Shown piece after piece: positions 8,078-19,600 of a stretch of 64,000 nt of DNA. This stretch comes from CAVSWT01 sp963746735 (GTDB lineage: Bacteria > Bacteroidota > Ignavibacteria > Ignavibacteriales > Ignavibacteriaceae). Made by a program: the position numbers and the translations under genes. Below the pieces are notes generated by a model, which worked only from the letters and a program-made list of their open reading frames with translations, had not been told where the DNA came from and searched no databases. Location of the stretch: assembly GCA_963746735.1 (NCBI GenBank), contig CAVVCO010000015.1:62001-126000 (forward strand), written 5' to 3'. Positions within the stretch are counted from its first letter, which is position 1, and each line of letters begins with the position of its first letter.

Positions 8078-10264
8078 ATGAATAGCAAAAAATTAATTTT
8101 CTTAATTTTTCTTTTTACCATTCCGATATTCTCCCAAAAAGATATTCGAGTATTATCATCAAATAGTAATTCAATTATAATTGAGTTTACCCCTTCTTAT
8201 AATGAATTTACTGAGCAGGAAATAAACAATCAAAAATATTTAAATATTTCATTTGCATTCGGTACGGATGAGACAACAAATAATTTTGGCAATCCGGAAA
8301 TTCAGGAAAGAGTTTTAAATCTTGGTGTGCCATCTGAATATGGAAATACAATTCAAATTTTAAATACAGCTTATAAAGAAATTGACGGCAAAGTTATTCC
8401 GGTTCCGCATGAAGAAGGAAGGGAAGAAAATGCCGCTGTTAAATTTGATATTGGAAAAGACTATTACAATTATCAACCCAAAGAAGATTTGGTGACCTTT
8501 GGTGAATTTGGAATAACAAGAGGAATTCAAAACCAGTCAATTAGAATATTGCCAGTTAAATTTTATCCTGCTCAAAATAAAATTAAGATTTATACAAAAA
8601 TAGTTTTTCAAATTAACTATTCTTCCAACAGGAATAATTTGTATAGTACAAAAGATGATTTTCTTAATGGAGTAGTTTTAAATTATAATGTCGCTAAAAA
8701 TTGGAATATTCATTCAAGCATTAAATCATTGAAGAAAACAAATATAAATAGCGTACTTGCTTCAGGTACATGGTATAAATTTGATGCGCCGGATGAAGGA
8801 ATTTATAAAATTACCAAAAGCGATTTATCGAAATATGGAATAGATGCTTCAACAGTTGATCCGCGTACCATAAAGATTTACAACAATAGCGGCTTAATGC
8901 TGCCGGAGAATATTACCGCGGATAGGCCGGTCGATTTAGTAGAAAACGCAATAGTAGTTGTTGGTGAAGATGACGGCAAATTTGATGATGGTGATTACAT
9001 CCTTTTTTACGGAAGAGGTACAAGCTTTTGGTATTATGATAAAACTACAAAAACTATTAAGCGTACATTTAATTATTATTCAGATCATAACTACTATTGG
9101 ATAACCTCAGGTGGAGCCAATGGAAAGCGAATGCAGGATGAAGCTAGTTTGAATGACGCAAATGCTTCTGTTCAAAATTCAACTCAAGGTTTTGCTAGCT
9201 GGGAGAAGGATGAAATAAATTTAGCTAAGACAGGAAGAATATTTCTTGGAGACGATTTCCCTGAATCTAATAATACGCGTACTTATGTAAACGCTCTGGA
9301 TGGGAGACTACCAAATTCAAATATAAATTATAATGTTCATTTTGTTAATGGTTCCGATGCTTATGCCACACTTAAAGTTTACGAGAACTCTTCATTATTA
9401 TTTTCATCTTCAATTGCTGGATATCCTAATACTGGTACTAATGCAGGACACTATTTTGGGAGTTTATTAACTAAATCAGCAGTGTATTCAGGAGCATTAT
9501 CTAATAATCAAAGTTCCTTAAGATTTGAATATTCAAATTCTTCCTCTTCAGGAATTGGTTATCTTGATTATTTTGAAATTTTATACCAGAGAAGCTTGAC
9601 GCCGACAAGCAATCAATTAATATTTTATTCCAAGGATACAACTGCCAACATTGAATATAGGCTTTCAAATTTCCCATCTACAAATATCAGAGTTTTTGAT
9701 ATAAGCGATTATTCGAATGTTAAAGTAATAACTAATCCAGTATTGCTAAGCGGCGGAGAGTTTCGTTTTCAAAAGTCAGAGACCGCGGGAAATGTTTCTG
9801 AGTTTTTAGCTTTGGGCGATGATAATTTTAAATCTCCTTCAAATCCTGAACAGGTTGTTAAACAGAATGTACATGGCATTACTGATGGAGCAAAATTCAT
9901 AATTATTACACATCCGGATTTTAAAGCTCAAGCCGATAGGCTTCAAAATTATAGACAGAACGAATCGCCTTACAAGTTATCTACTATAGTTGTAGATGTA
10001 ACGCAAATAGAAAATGAATTTGGAAATGGTACAAAAGATCCAACCGGGATTAGAGATTTTATAAAATATGCTTATGATAACTGGACTATACAACCTGAAT
10101 ATGTTTTACTTTTTGGTGATGCAACTTATGATTATAAAAACATTGAAGGTACAAATAATGACTATATACCTGTCTGGGAAACACTAGAATCATTAAATGA
10201 TATCTATTCTTATCCTATGGACGATTATTATGCTAGGGTGGATGGATATCGATCCGAAGGTTGA
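8078..10264 (+). CDS. porU: PorU, T9SS sortase: N-terminal fragment (frameshifted gene)
   Basis: This 728-residue fragment carries a signal peptide (MNSKKLIFLIFLFTIPIFSQ), a long beta-rich region, and the first part of a gingipain-like C25 peptidase domain (GAKFIIITHPDF, then YVLLFGDATYDYKNI and DDYYARVDG), where the frame breaks. The rest, including the catalytic residues, continues in the next frame from about 10245. At the break (10240-10247) the tetramer GGAT occurs twice in tandem. Removing one copy, or one G, restores a continuous frame reading ARVD-IDPKVDLSISRI. PorU cleaves the sorting domain from T9SS cargo and attaches it to the cell surface. The porV gene follows, which supports the assignment. 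Confidence 0.82.
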   Translation: MNSKKLIFLIFLFTIPIFSQKDIRVLSSNSNSIIIEFTPSYNEFTEQEINNQKYLNISFAFGTDETTNNFGNPEIQERVLNLGVPSEYGNTIQILNTAYKEIDGKVIPVPHEEGREENAAVKFDIGKDYYNYQPKEDLVTFGEFGITRGIQNQSIRILPVKFYPAQNKIKIYTKIVFQINYSSNRNNLYSTKDDFLNGVVLNYNVAKNWNIHSSIKSLKKTNINSVLASGTWYKFDAPDEGIYKITKSDLSKYGIDASTVDPRTIKIYNNSGLMLPENITADRPVDLVENAIVVVGEDDGKFDDGDYILFYGRGTSFWYYDKTTKTIKRTFNYYSDHNYYWITSGGANGKRMQDEASLNDANASVQNSTQGFASWEKDEINLAKTGRIFLGDDFPESNNTRTYVNALDGRLPNSNINYNVHFVNGSDAYATLKVYENSSLLFSSSIAGYPNTGTNAGHYFGSLLTKSAVYSGALSNNQSSLRFEYSNSSSSGIGYLDYFEILYQRSLTPTSNQLIFYSKDTTANIEYRLSNFPSTNIRVFDISDYSNVKVITNPVLLSGGEFRFQKSETAGNVSEFLALGDDNFKSPSNPEQVVKQNVHGITDGAKFIIITHPDFKAQADRLQNYRQNESPYKLSTIVVDVTQIENEFGNGTKDPTGIRDFIKYAYDNWTIQPEYVLLFGDATYDYKNIEGTNNDYIPVWETLESLNDIYSYPMDDYYARVDGYRSEG

Positions 10265-12173
10265 TTTATCTATAAGTAGAATTACATGCCAATCTGAATC
10301 TGATGCGAAAAATTCAGTTGATAAAATCATTCAGTATGAAGGAGATAAAGATTTTGGAACTTGGAGAAATCTAATTACTCTAGTTGCCGATGATGCTCTA
10401 ACCAGTAGTGGACCAGAGCAAAATCTTCATACTCCGCAATCTGAGGATCTGGCAAACTTTTATATTCCAGCTTCATTTAACCTGGATAAAATATATCTTT
10501 CCGCTTATCCGACTGTAATTACTAGTTTTGGTAGAACAAAACCTGAGGTAAATAAAGCTATAATTAAAGCTGTTAATGATGGAACTTTGATTTTAAATTT
10601 TATAGGACATGGCAGCCCTGAAGTATGGACACATGAAAGAGTTTTTGAAGAAGCCACTTCAATTCCTCAAATGGTAAATGATAAATATTTCTTTTTAACT
10701 GCCGCAACTTGTGATTTTGCTCATTATGATTTACCAAGCTCTCAAAGTTCTGCTGAACTATTACTGCTGAAACAAAACAGCGGTGCAATTGCAGCTTTTG
10801 CTTCTGCAAGAGCAGTATTTTCTGGTGATAACGCTCAACTTAACGATTCATTTTATTCAAATCTTTTGAGTAGTAATGTCGATTCAACTGGATTAACACC
10901 TACAATTGGAAAGGCATATTTTTTAACAAAACAAAAATTTAGTACAAATACAAATGATGACAAATTTCATTTATTCGGTGATCCAACTTTAAGATTAAAT
11001 GTTCCTAGATATGAAGCTAATATAGATTCTATTGATGGTCAATCCATGAGCGTAAGTGTCAATAAGATGAGGATAAGTGAGGATACAATTTCGTCCTTTA
11101 ATAATTCTGAGAATACCGTAATTCCAGGTAATAACTCTAAAGCTGATTTGGCAGGGAATGTGCAATTAAAAGCCCTAAGCCATGCTACTATAAGTGGAAG
11201 TATAAGAAAATATTCAGATAATTCTGTTTGGTCTGATTATAATGGAGAAGGAATCCTTACAGTTTTTGATTCTAAGCGTTCTGTTTATTTTTCTGATCTA
11301 AATGAGACTGTTACTTATCAAGGTGGAATAATTTACCGTGGAAGAGTTTCAATTGCTAATGGAAAGTTCGCTGCAAATTTTATAGTTCCAAAAGATATTT
11401 CTTATGAAAACAAGCAGGGTAAAGCAACGCTATATTTCTTTGATAATAATGAAGACGGTGTCGGCTATACAAGTAATTTTACAGTTGGAGGAACCGATTC
11501 ATCTGTTGCCAATGATGGGAAAGGCCCTGATATAGAAATCTATTTTGACAACGAATCTTCTATCGGGGGAACCCTTGCAAACCCGAATTCAGATTTAATA
11601 ATTAAATTATCTGACCAGACAGGTTTAAATACTACAGGCACAGGAATTGGCCATGGATTTGAAGGAATATTAAATGATAAAGAAAATGATCCAATAGATT
11701 TTTCAAATTATTTTACAGGTGATATTGATGCCGGAGGTAAATCAGGAAAAGTTGATTATAAATTTTCAAATATGGATCCCGGCAGCTATAAACTTAAAGT
11801 AAAAGCCTGGGATGTGTTCAACAATCTTTCTACAGAAACCACTTACTTCACTATAGTAAGCGGAGATGAGTTGGCAATTAGAGATGTATATAATTATCCT
11901 AATCCATTCGCTGCAAATACAACTTTTACATTCCAGAAAAATTTGAGCAATGCAGTTGATCTGCAAATTAAAATATATACCATTGCCGGAAGGTTAATAA
12001 GAAATATTGAAAAATTTAATGTTGAAGGAAATTTCGTCAAAGTAAATTGGGATGGAAGAGATGAAGATGGAAATGAAATTGCAAACGGTACTTATTTATA
12101 TAAGATAATTGTTAAAACTTTAGATGGCAGCTTTAATAAAAGTGTTTTAGGAAAACTTGCTGTAATTAGATAG
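10242..12173 (+). CDS. porU: PorU, T9SS sortase: catalytic C-terminal fragment (frameshifted gene)
   Basis: This is the +1-frame continuation of PorU; the open frame itself extends back to 10197, but homologous sequence starts near 10245. It holds the C25 catalytic pair: His in NFIGHGSPEVW (codon at 10608) and Cys in TAATCDFAHYD (codon at 10710). It ends with a FlgD/T9SS-type sorting-domain fold (YNYPNPFAANTTF ... GTYLYKIIVKT). As sequenced it has no signal peptide or good start, so it would not be made unless the frame is restored. The intact protein would be about 1,360 residues, similar to known PorU. Confidence 0.82.
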   Translation: MDIDPKVDLSISRITCQSESDAKNSVDKIIQYEGDKDFGTWRNLITLVADDALTSSGPEQNLHTPQSEDLANFYIPASFNLDKIYLSAYPTVITSFGRTKPEVNKAIIKAVNDGTLILNFIGHGSPEVWTHERVFEEATSIPQMVNDKYFFLTAATCDFAHYDLPSSQSSAELLLLKQNSGAIAAFASARAVFSGDNAQLNDSFYSNLLSSNVDSTGLTPTIGKAYFLTKQKFSTNTNDDKFHLFGDPTLRLNVPRYEANIDSIDGQSMSVSVNKMRISEDTISSFNNSENTVIPGNNSKADLAGNVQLKALSHATISGSIRKYSDNSVWSDYNGEGILTVFDSKRSVYFSDLNETVTYQGGIIYRGRVSIANGKFAANFIVPKDISYENKQGKATLYFFDNNEDGVGYTSNFTVGGTDSSVANDGKGPDIEIYFDNESSIGGTLANPNSDLIIKLSDQTGLNTTGTGIGHGFEGILNDKENDPIDFSNYFTGDIDAGGKSGKVDYKFSNMDPGSYKLKVKAWDVFNNLSTETTYFTIVSGDELAIRDVYNYPNPFAANTTFTFQKNLSNAVDLQIKIYTIAGRLIRNIEKFNVEGNFVKVNWDGRDEDGNEIANGTYLYKIIVKTLDGSFNKSVLGKLAVIR

Positions 12174-12290
12174 AAAAATTTTTGCAATGAATATTAAATA
12201 TTTTTTCTTTTAATTTATTTTTTGCAAAAGTAACAATATATATTCTTCGAATAAGAAAAAAAGTTCATTATCAATTGGAGGAAAATTAAA

Positions 12291-13478
12291 ATGAAAATAT
12301 TTCTCAGGCTAATGCTGGTCAGCGTAATGTTTGCTGGAGTTGTAAAAACTTCATATGCACAAGGCGAAGCTGCTGTCCCATTTCTTGAACTAGCTCCAGA
12401 TTCTCGCGGTGGTGGTATTGGTGAATCAGGTGCAGGGTTAGCTGACAATTCAGCTGCTATTTTTTGGAATCCTGCAGGTATCGCTTTCCAAACCGGTTCT
12501 GAGGTATCAATTACACATAGTAACTGGCTGCCTCAATTCAACCTTGATCTTTTTTATGATTACTTAACATTTCGCCAATATATTGATGAAATTGACGGCA
12601 GTTTAACTGCAAGTATAACATATATGAATTTTGGTGAATTTGTTAGAACAGGTCAAGACAGTCCAGATCCTATTGGAACTTTCCGGTCATTTGATGCAGC
12701 TTTAACTTTAGGTTATGCTACAAAAGTTGCAAGTGATTGGGGTATAGGAATGAATTTTAGATTAATTCATAGCCGTCTTTCAGATCAACCAACTGCTGGT
12801 GAGCAAGGCAGAGGTGTTGCAACATCAGTAAGCTTTGACCTGGCGACGATGTGGCGGCCGGCAAAATTGGTTATACCTTTTCTTGATGAGGATATCGGCG
12901 GTGATTTAAGTATTGGTTTAAATATAAGCAACATGGGCCCAAAAATTTATTATATAGATAGAGCCCAAGCAGATCCTATTCCAACAAATTTTAGATTAGG
13001 TTTTGCTTATCAATTGTTTAATGATGAGTTTAATTCTCTTACATATACACTTGATTTTAGTAAACTGCTTATTGATAAGAAAACTATAATTGATCCTGAA
13101 ACAGGTGACACAACTTCAACTTCAAAAGACTGGTACCAGGCTATTTTTACTTCATGGGGTAATAAACCTTTTAGCGAAGTAATGAGACAAGTAGTAACTT
13201 CTATGGGACTGGAATATTGGTATGGTACTCCTGGTGATTTCTTATTTGCTATCAGGTCAGGTTTCTTCTATGAAGATCCAAGTTATGGTAATAGAAAATT
13301 CGTTACTTTTGGCGCCGGTATTCGATATGATATTTATGGGTTTGATTTCAGTTATATTACTACCTCTATATTTAAGGGCGGTGAAAATCATCCGCTGTCA
13401 GATACATTGCGTTTTACCGTTTTAATTGGCTGGGGAGGCGCACCTGAAAGCACTAGAGGATTACCAAGAGGAATCTAA
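12291..13478 (+). CDS. porV: PorV, T9SS outer-membrane shuttle protein
   Basis: This 395-residue protein has a signal peptide ending in SYAQG and the PorV/LptO N-terminal signature: FLELAPDSRGGGIGESG followed by ADNSAAIFWNPAGIAF. The rest is a FadL-like outer-membrane barrel. PorV carries T9SS cargo from the translocon to PorU at the cell surface. A strong RBS (TTGGAGG) precedes the ATG. Lying directly after porU and before a T9SS-tagged protein (6 bp gap) strongly supports the call. Confidence 0.93.
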   Translation: MKIFLRLMLVSVMFAGVVKTSYAQGEAAVPFLELAPDSRGGGIGESGAGLADNSAAIFWNPAGIAFQTGSEVSITHSNWLPQFNLDLFYDYLTFRQYIDEIDGSLTASITYMNFGEFVRTGQDSPDPIGTFRSFDAALTLGYATKVASDWGIGMNFRLIHSRLSDQPTAGEQGRGVATSVSFDLATMWRPAKLVIPFLDEDIGGDLSIGLNISNMGPKIYYIDRAQADPIPTNFRLGFAYQLFNDEFNSLTYTLDFSKLLIDKKTIIDPETGDTTSTSKDWYQAIFTSWGNKPFSEVMRQVVTSMGLEYWYGTPGDFLFAIRSGFFYEDPSYGNRKFVTFGAGIRYDIYGFDFSYITTSIFKGGENHPLSDTLRFTVLIGWGGAPESTRGLPRGI

Positions 13479-13484
13479 AATTTC

Positions 13485-16400
13485 ATGCTAAAATATATTC
13501 TTGTATTTTCAGTTTTTATATTAGAATTGGGCAGTATATCTGCCCAATCATTTGTTGGTAAAATTAATCCATTTCCTAAATCATTTAATAAAAATATTTC
13601 TGTACCGGATACACTAAAGATTTTAGCTGTAATGGTAAGTTTCCAGCAAGACAAAGATGATGCAACTTTTGGAAATGGAAAATTCGGATCAATGTATTCC
13701 AAAGATTATGGAAGTGACATATTGGATCCGCTGCCGCATAACAAATCTTATTTTGAAGCTCATCTTGAATTTGTAAAAAATTACTATCAAAAAGTTTCAG
13801 GTGGTAAGCTTCCGGTAGTTTACACAGTTTTACCTGATACTTTTTCAGTTTCAAAAACAATGAGAAATTATACCTCTCCAAATAAAGGCGAGGATTTTAC
13901 TAATGTTGCTGATTTTGCAAAAGAAGTTTGGGGAATAGCAAATACAAAATATCCAGCTTTTAATTTCAGCGGCTATAATGTATTTGTGATTTTTCATGCC
14001 GGAGTTGGTAGAGACATTACATTACCGGGAAGTCTTGGAACAGAAAAAGACATCCCTTCGATCTATTTAGGACTAAACGGATTTAAAAAAATATACGGCG
14101 ATCAATTTGGAGGATTTCCTGTTTCAAATAATACATTCAACATTACAAATTCACTCATCATACCTGAGACCGAAAGTAGGGAATTATCTTCAATCGGCGG
14201 AGATGTTCTTTTTGAAATTTCAATCAATGGTTTACTGGCAGCAAGTGTAGCCAGCTATCTTGGGCTCCCTGATCTATTTGATACAGAAACCGGCTTGAGT
14301 GCCATAGGACGATTCGGGTTGATGGATGGACAATCTATTTTTGCTTATAACGGTTTGTTTCCTCCTGAAATGTCACCATGGGAAAAAATGTATTTGGGCT
14401 GGCTGACACCGGTTACAATTTCTCCGGGAGATTATAAAATAGATTTAACAACAAACGAAGTGGCTTCATTAAGCGATACAGTTGTATTAAAAGTACCGAT
14501 TAGTTCTTCTGAATATTTTCTTATTCAAAATAGAAATAGAGATGCAAATGGAGACGGCTCTATTGTAAAATATACTTCTAATGGAACAAGTTTTACGCAT
14601 ACTTTTTATAAAGATACCACCGGCTACTATAGTTATGATACGGATTCACTGCAGGGAGTAATTACGGATGTTGATGAATTTGATTGGGCTGTTCCGGGAA
14701 GCGGAATTGTAATCTGGCGTATTGATGAAAATGTTATTGATCAAAATATTGCTGATAATAAAATAAATGTAGATAAAAAGCATCGAGGTGTTGAAGTAGA
14801 AGAAGCTGATGGTATTCCGGATATTGGTGAACAGTTTACGGATTTACTCGGGGATGTTATTATAGGTGAGGGAGGCCCGGAGGATTTATGGTTTAAAGGA
14901 AATAATTCTAATTTTTATAAGAATGAGTTTTCGAAAGATACGCGCCCAAGCAGTAAAACAAATTCCGGTGCAAACAGTTTAATTACCATCTCAAATTTTT
15001 CATCAATAGCAAACCGGATGAGCTTTAACATTGCTTATGGTGATTCAATTGTAAAACCGATTTTTTCCAAACAACTTAATCTAGCTTCAGCTAATAATAA
15101 CTTAACAAGCATAACAAATGGTTTTGCATTATTAAACGATTCAACATTAATAATTCTGAATTCAAGTGGTGAACAAGTTTCTTCTTTACAAAATTTTTCT
15201 AATTATAAACCGGCAGCATTTTCAAATAATGGAATTCAATATATAGTTGGTGCAATCGGAGCAAATTTAAATGTTTATGTGAATGATGGAAATACGGTTA
15301 AATTGGATACAGTGAATGTTGGGGAAAAAATAACTGCAGCCCCGGTTGTTATCTTAAATTCTTCAAACGAATACCAGATTTTAATCGGAACAAATTCCGG
15401 TAAGCTTCTTACCTTTAACCCTGGAAATGTTTCTCAAAATTCAGAGTTATCTTCAACTAATGTTATTGCTTCTGAACCAATAATTGAGATAGCTGCGGAC
15501 GGAGATAAATATTTTTCAATCTTGACTTCAACTTTGGTCAAAGATAAAGATGGAAACGAATTTCATTATTCATCTGCTGGAATTGATAAGAATGCCATAA
15601 CAGGTTTAATTTCAGGAAATACAATTCAATTGTCTTTAACTCAAGACCAATCTGGTAATTACTTATCAATATTGAGATATGGAAATGGCCTGGTAGATAT
15701 TATTTCAAAAGGAAATTTAGTTTCAAGTTTTGACACAAAGATTAATGATGAATCAAACTCATTTGCCTTAGCGGATTTAAAAAATGATGGGGGGAATTAT
15801 ATCATTTATTCAAATGGGAATAATATTGAAGCAAAAAATATTCACGGAGCTTCAGCGGACAATTTTCCTTTTAAAGACCCGCTTGGAATTGGATTTGTCG
15901 GAACACCATTGTCGGCAGATTTTGCCGGTGACAATAGAGCAGAAATTATTGCTGCAACTTCTGATGGAAGGATATTTGCAATTGATGGCGGCAGCGGAAA
16001 AATAATTACAGATTTTCCTCTAACTTCCGGGAAAAAATTAAGTTCAACTCCTTCATTATTTGTTAACAATGGAAAAATTTCTCTGGCTGAAATTAATAAT
16101 CAAAATAATTTTTCAGCATGGAATATTGCTTCAACTGCTGGAACCGGTTTTTGGAATGAAGCTAATGGAAACAGTATGAATTCATCTTTTGTTTCGTCTG
16201 CTAAATCAGATAAACAGGTTGCTGAATTTTTCCCTTCTAATCGGGCATACAATTATCCAAATCCTGTATATGGCGGACAAACACAAATTAGATATTACGT
16301 CTCTGAGAATTCTAAAGTTAATATAAAAATATTTGATCTTGCTGGTGATTTTGTAGCAGAGTTGAACGCTAACGCTTCAGGCGGTATGGATAATGAAACA

Positions 16401-16511
16401 ACCTGGAATGTAAATAATATTCAAAGCGGAGTTTATTTAGCACGAATTGAAGCCGTTAGTGAAACTGGTAAGACTGAACAAAACATAATTAAAATTGCGA
16501 TTGTAAAATAA
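13485..16511 (+). CDS. M6-metalloprotease-like protein without zinc site, T9SS cargo
   Basis: This 1008-residue protein has a signal peptide (to ISAQS), an M6/immune-inhibitor-A-like domain (residues 45-330), a beta-rich middle, and a C-terminal T9SS type A sorting domain (YNYPNPVYGGQTQIRYYV ... GVYLARIEAV). The M6 frame is clear: GLLAASVASYLGLPDLFD aligns with the family's zinc-site helix, and GRFGLMDGQS and PWEKMYLGWL follow. However, HExxH is replaced by ASVAS at residues 253-257, so peptidase activity is not expected. The gene starts 6 bp after porV and uses an RBS inside the porV end. A binding or secretion-accessory role is inference. Confidence 0.82.
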   Translation: MLKYILVFSVFILELGSISAQSFVGKINPFPKSFNKNISVPDTLKILAVMVSFQQDKDDATFGNGKFGSMYSKDYGSDILDPLPHNKSYFEAHLEFVKNYYQKVSGGKLPVVYTVLPDTFSVSKTMRNYTSPNKGEDFTNVADFAKEVWGIANTKYPAFNFSGYNVFVIFHAGVGRDITLPGSLGTEKDIPSIYLGLNGFKKIYGDQFGGFPVSNNTFNITNSLIIPETESRELSSIGGDVLFEISINGLLAASVASYLGLPDLFDTETGLSAIGRFGLMDGQSIFAYNGLFPPEMSPWEKMYLGWLTPVTISPGDYKIDLTTNEVASLSDTVVLKVPISSSEYFLIQNRNRDANGDGSIVKYTSNGTSFTHTFYKDTTGYYSYDTDSLQGVITDVDEFDWAVPGSGIVIWRIDENVIDQNIADNKINVDKKHRGVEVEEADGIPDIGEQFTDLLGDVIIGEGGPEDLWFKGNNSNFYKNEFSKDTRPSSKTNSGANSLITISNFSSIANRMSFNIAYGDSIVKPIFSKQLNLASANNNLTSITNGFALLNDSTLIILNSSGEQVSSLQNFSNYKPAAFSNNGIQYIVGAIGANLNVYVNDGNTVKLDTVNVGEKITAAPVVILNSSNEYQILIGTNSGKLLTFNPGNVSQNSELSSTNVIASEPIIEIAADGDKYFSILTSTLVKDKDGNEFHYSSAGIDKNAITGLISGNTIQLSLTQDQSGNYLSILRYGNGLVDIISKGNLVSSFDTKINDESNSFALADLKNDGGNYIIYSNGNNIEAKNIHGASADNFPFKDPLGIGFVGTPLSADFAGDNRAEIIAATSDGRIFAIDGGSGKIITDFPLTSGKKLSSTPSLFVNNGKISLAEINNQNNFSAWNIASTAGTGFWNEANGNSMNSSFVSSAKSDKQVAEFFPSNRAYNYPNPVYGGQTQIRYYVSENSKVNIKIFDLAGDFVAELNANASGGMDNETTWNVNNIQSGVYLARIEAVSETGKTEQNIIKIAIVK

Positions 16512-16634
16512 ACTATAGCGGCTCTTATATTAATTTTTATTAAACGACGATCAAGTATAAAAAAGTATTTATGAATAAATTTAAACAAGTCTTTTTATTA
16601 CTTCTCACATCTTAAAAATAGCTTTACTTAACCT

Positions 16635-19600
16635 ATGAAATTATTTCGAACTTTATTCTTTCTAATAATTATATCTTTTAATTACTCCTTCGCTCAATTC
16701 ACAGAATTTCATCCCGAGCTTGATTGGTATACAATTAAAGGCAAGCATGTTGACGTTCATTATCATGCCGGCACCGAAAGAACAGCAAGGACAGTTGCAA
16801 AAATTGCTGATGCAGTATGGGGCCCAATTACTTCTTTATACGGGTATGAACCGGATAGAGTTCATTTCGTGATTAAAGATATTGATGATTACTCAAACGG
16901 GGCAACATACTTTTTTGATAATAAAATCGAAATCTGGACAAGCGCACTCGATTATGATTTGAGGGGAACTCATAACTGGCTTCGTAATGTTATTTCTCAC
17001 GAGTTCACTCACATGGTTCAAATTCAAAGCGCAATGAAATTAACGCGCACTGTTCCGGCAGTATATTTCCAATTATTGAATTATGAAGATGAACGGCGCC
17101 CGGATGTTCTTTATGGATTCCCAAATGTTATTGTCTCTTATCCAATTGCTTCCTTAAATATGCCTGCCTGGTTTGCTGAAGGTACAGCGCAATATATGCG
17201 TAAAGATTTTAATTATGATAACTGGGATACTCACCGTGACATGATTCTTCGCTGCTACGCACTTAACGGCAACATGCTTACCTGGAATGAAATGGGAGTG
17301 TTTGGTAAAACAAGTTTGGGCAATGAATCTGTGTACAATTCAGGCTTTGCATTAACAAGATATATTTCTCAAAAATATGGTGAAGATAAGCTGCGTAAAA
17401 TAACAAAAGATTTAGGCAAGCTTACTAACTTTACTATTGATGATGCATTTAAAGATGTGCTTGGAAAAGATGGGGATGATGTTTATAATGAATGGAAATC
17501 ATTTTTGGTAGATAGTTATAAAAAAAGAAGTGCTGAAGTTCTTTCTAATTTAGTTGCAGGTGATACAATTGCTAAAACAGGTTTTGGAAATTTTTATCCT
17601 ACCTTTTCTAAGGATGGAAATAGAGTTTTATATATCTCAAATAAAACTGCTGATTATTTTGGACAAGCAGGCATTTATGAATATGACCTAAAAACAAAGA
17701 AAGAAAAACTTTTAGTTTATAATGTCCGTTCATCTATTAGTTTTATCCCAGGTACAAATAAAATTGTTTATTCTAAATTGGATGATGACAATCCTAATTC
17801 ATACAATGTGCATGATCTTTATATTTATGATATTGATAAAGATGAGGAAACAAGATTAACATTTGATTTAAGAGCAAATCAGCCTTCGGTTTCTCATGAT
17901 GGCAAAAGCATTGTATTTCTTTTCCAAAAAGATGGAACTACAAATCTTGGCACTGTTGATATCAATGGAAAAAATTTCAAGCAGTTAACCGTATACGGAA
18001 ATGGCGAGCAAGTTTATGAGCCGAAATTTTCTAATGATGATTCAATCATAATTTTTGATTATTCATATAAAGAGGGTAGAGACATTTATAAAATTAATTC
18101 CAATGGAGGCGTTCCAGAAAAATTAATTTCAACTCCTTATGATGAACGTAATGGAGTATTTGATAAGGATGGTAACATAATTTATGCGTCAGATGAAACT
18201 GGGATTTTCAATTTATATTCATTTAACCCAACTACAAATAAAAGTACTCAATTATCAAACGTAATTGGTGGTGCTTTTATGCCTGATGTTTCGAGTAATG
18301 GTGAAATTGTTTATGCCGGATATACTTCAACCGGATTTAAAATTTTTCATCTTTCAAAAGCTGAGCAGGGGAATGTAAAGCCAGGCCATAATTATGTATG
18401 GATAAATGACCCCCCGTTGGATAAAGATCAGCCAAACGGCGATATCAATAAATATGATATAAGAGCTTTAAGAAATTATGATGATTACGATACTCCTAAT
18501 TATGAAGAAAAAAAATATACCGGGGTTTTCTCAAAGTTATCTTTCTTCCCTTTAATTAGGTTTGATAATTACAATACCTCAAATGGTTTTTTTGAAAAAG
18601 TAAAACCGGGATTATATGTAGGTTCTTCCGATATGCTGGACAGATACGATATATTTGCCGGTGCTTCTATTAATTCAAGACTTGAACGTGACCTATTTTT
18701 TAATTTTAATTATCGTAATAAACTCCCGCTTTTATTTAACCTCGGAATAAAGCCAGAGCTTGGCATTGAACTTTATAACATAAGCCGACAAGCAAATGTT
18801 GATGTTTCTTTTGGTGAACATGAAGTTAACGGTCACACTGCTTACGATTATGTTGTCCCTACAGATGTTACATATAATTTATTTGAGTTTGATTTTGTTG
18901 CGAAGCATCAGATTATAAATAGATTTAACAATTTAGAATTTCGTTTTATATTATCTAAATACACTGCGACTCTTGATGCATTTTTATTGCCGGATTATAC
19001 TCTATATCCAACCACCAATGATACATATTTAATAGGAAGAAATTTTCAGCTAACCTACTCTTTTAAATATTTACTACCATATATTGACTCGGATATAAAC
19101 CCTATTGGTGCAGAAGTTGAACTGCGTTATAATTATGAATCGAATAAATATAATAACGAAGGTAATTATGTAGTGGAAGATGGGCTGTTAAAACCAGCAT
19201 ACAATCTTTTTGATTTTCATCGCCTTGAATTAAATACAAAAGTTCATATCCCATTAATTAAATCAAATACATTAACTGCACAATTAAGATTAGGAAATAT
19301 TTTTGGGCCAACTGTCCCAGACTTTTTCGATTTTTATTTAGGCGGTTTAGTTGGTTTAAAAGCATATCCTTTTTATGCTGTGAGTGGAAATAAAATTGCA
19401 TGGTTAAATCTTACATACCGTTTCCCGCTGTTTAGAAATATCGATACGCGCATGGGGCATTTATATCTTGATAAAATATTCTTTTCATTTTATGGCGATA
19501 TTGGAAATGCCTGGTACGGCGATATTCCAAAGCTTAATACTTTCAAAAAAGGTGCAGGAGCGGAAATACGGTTCTCGCTTAATTCATTTTACCTATTCCC

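Noticed and set aside
10197..10264. PorU as a case of programmed frameshifting
   Set aside because: No slippery codon, Shine-Dalgarno-like stimulator or downstream structure is evident, and other genes in the window show similar indels. A tandem duplication or sequence error is simpler.
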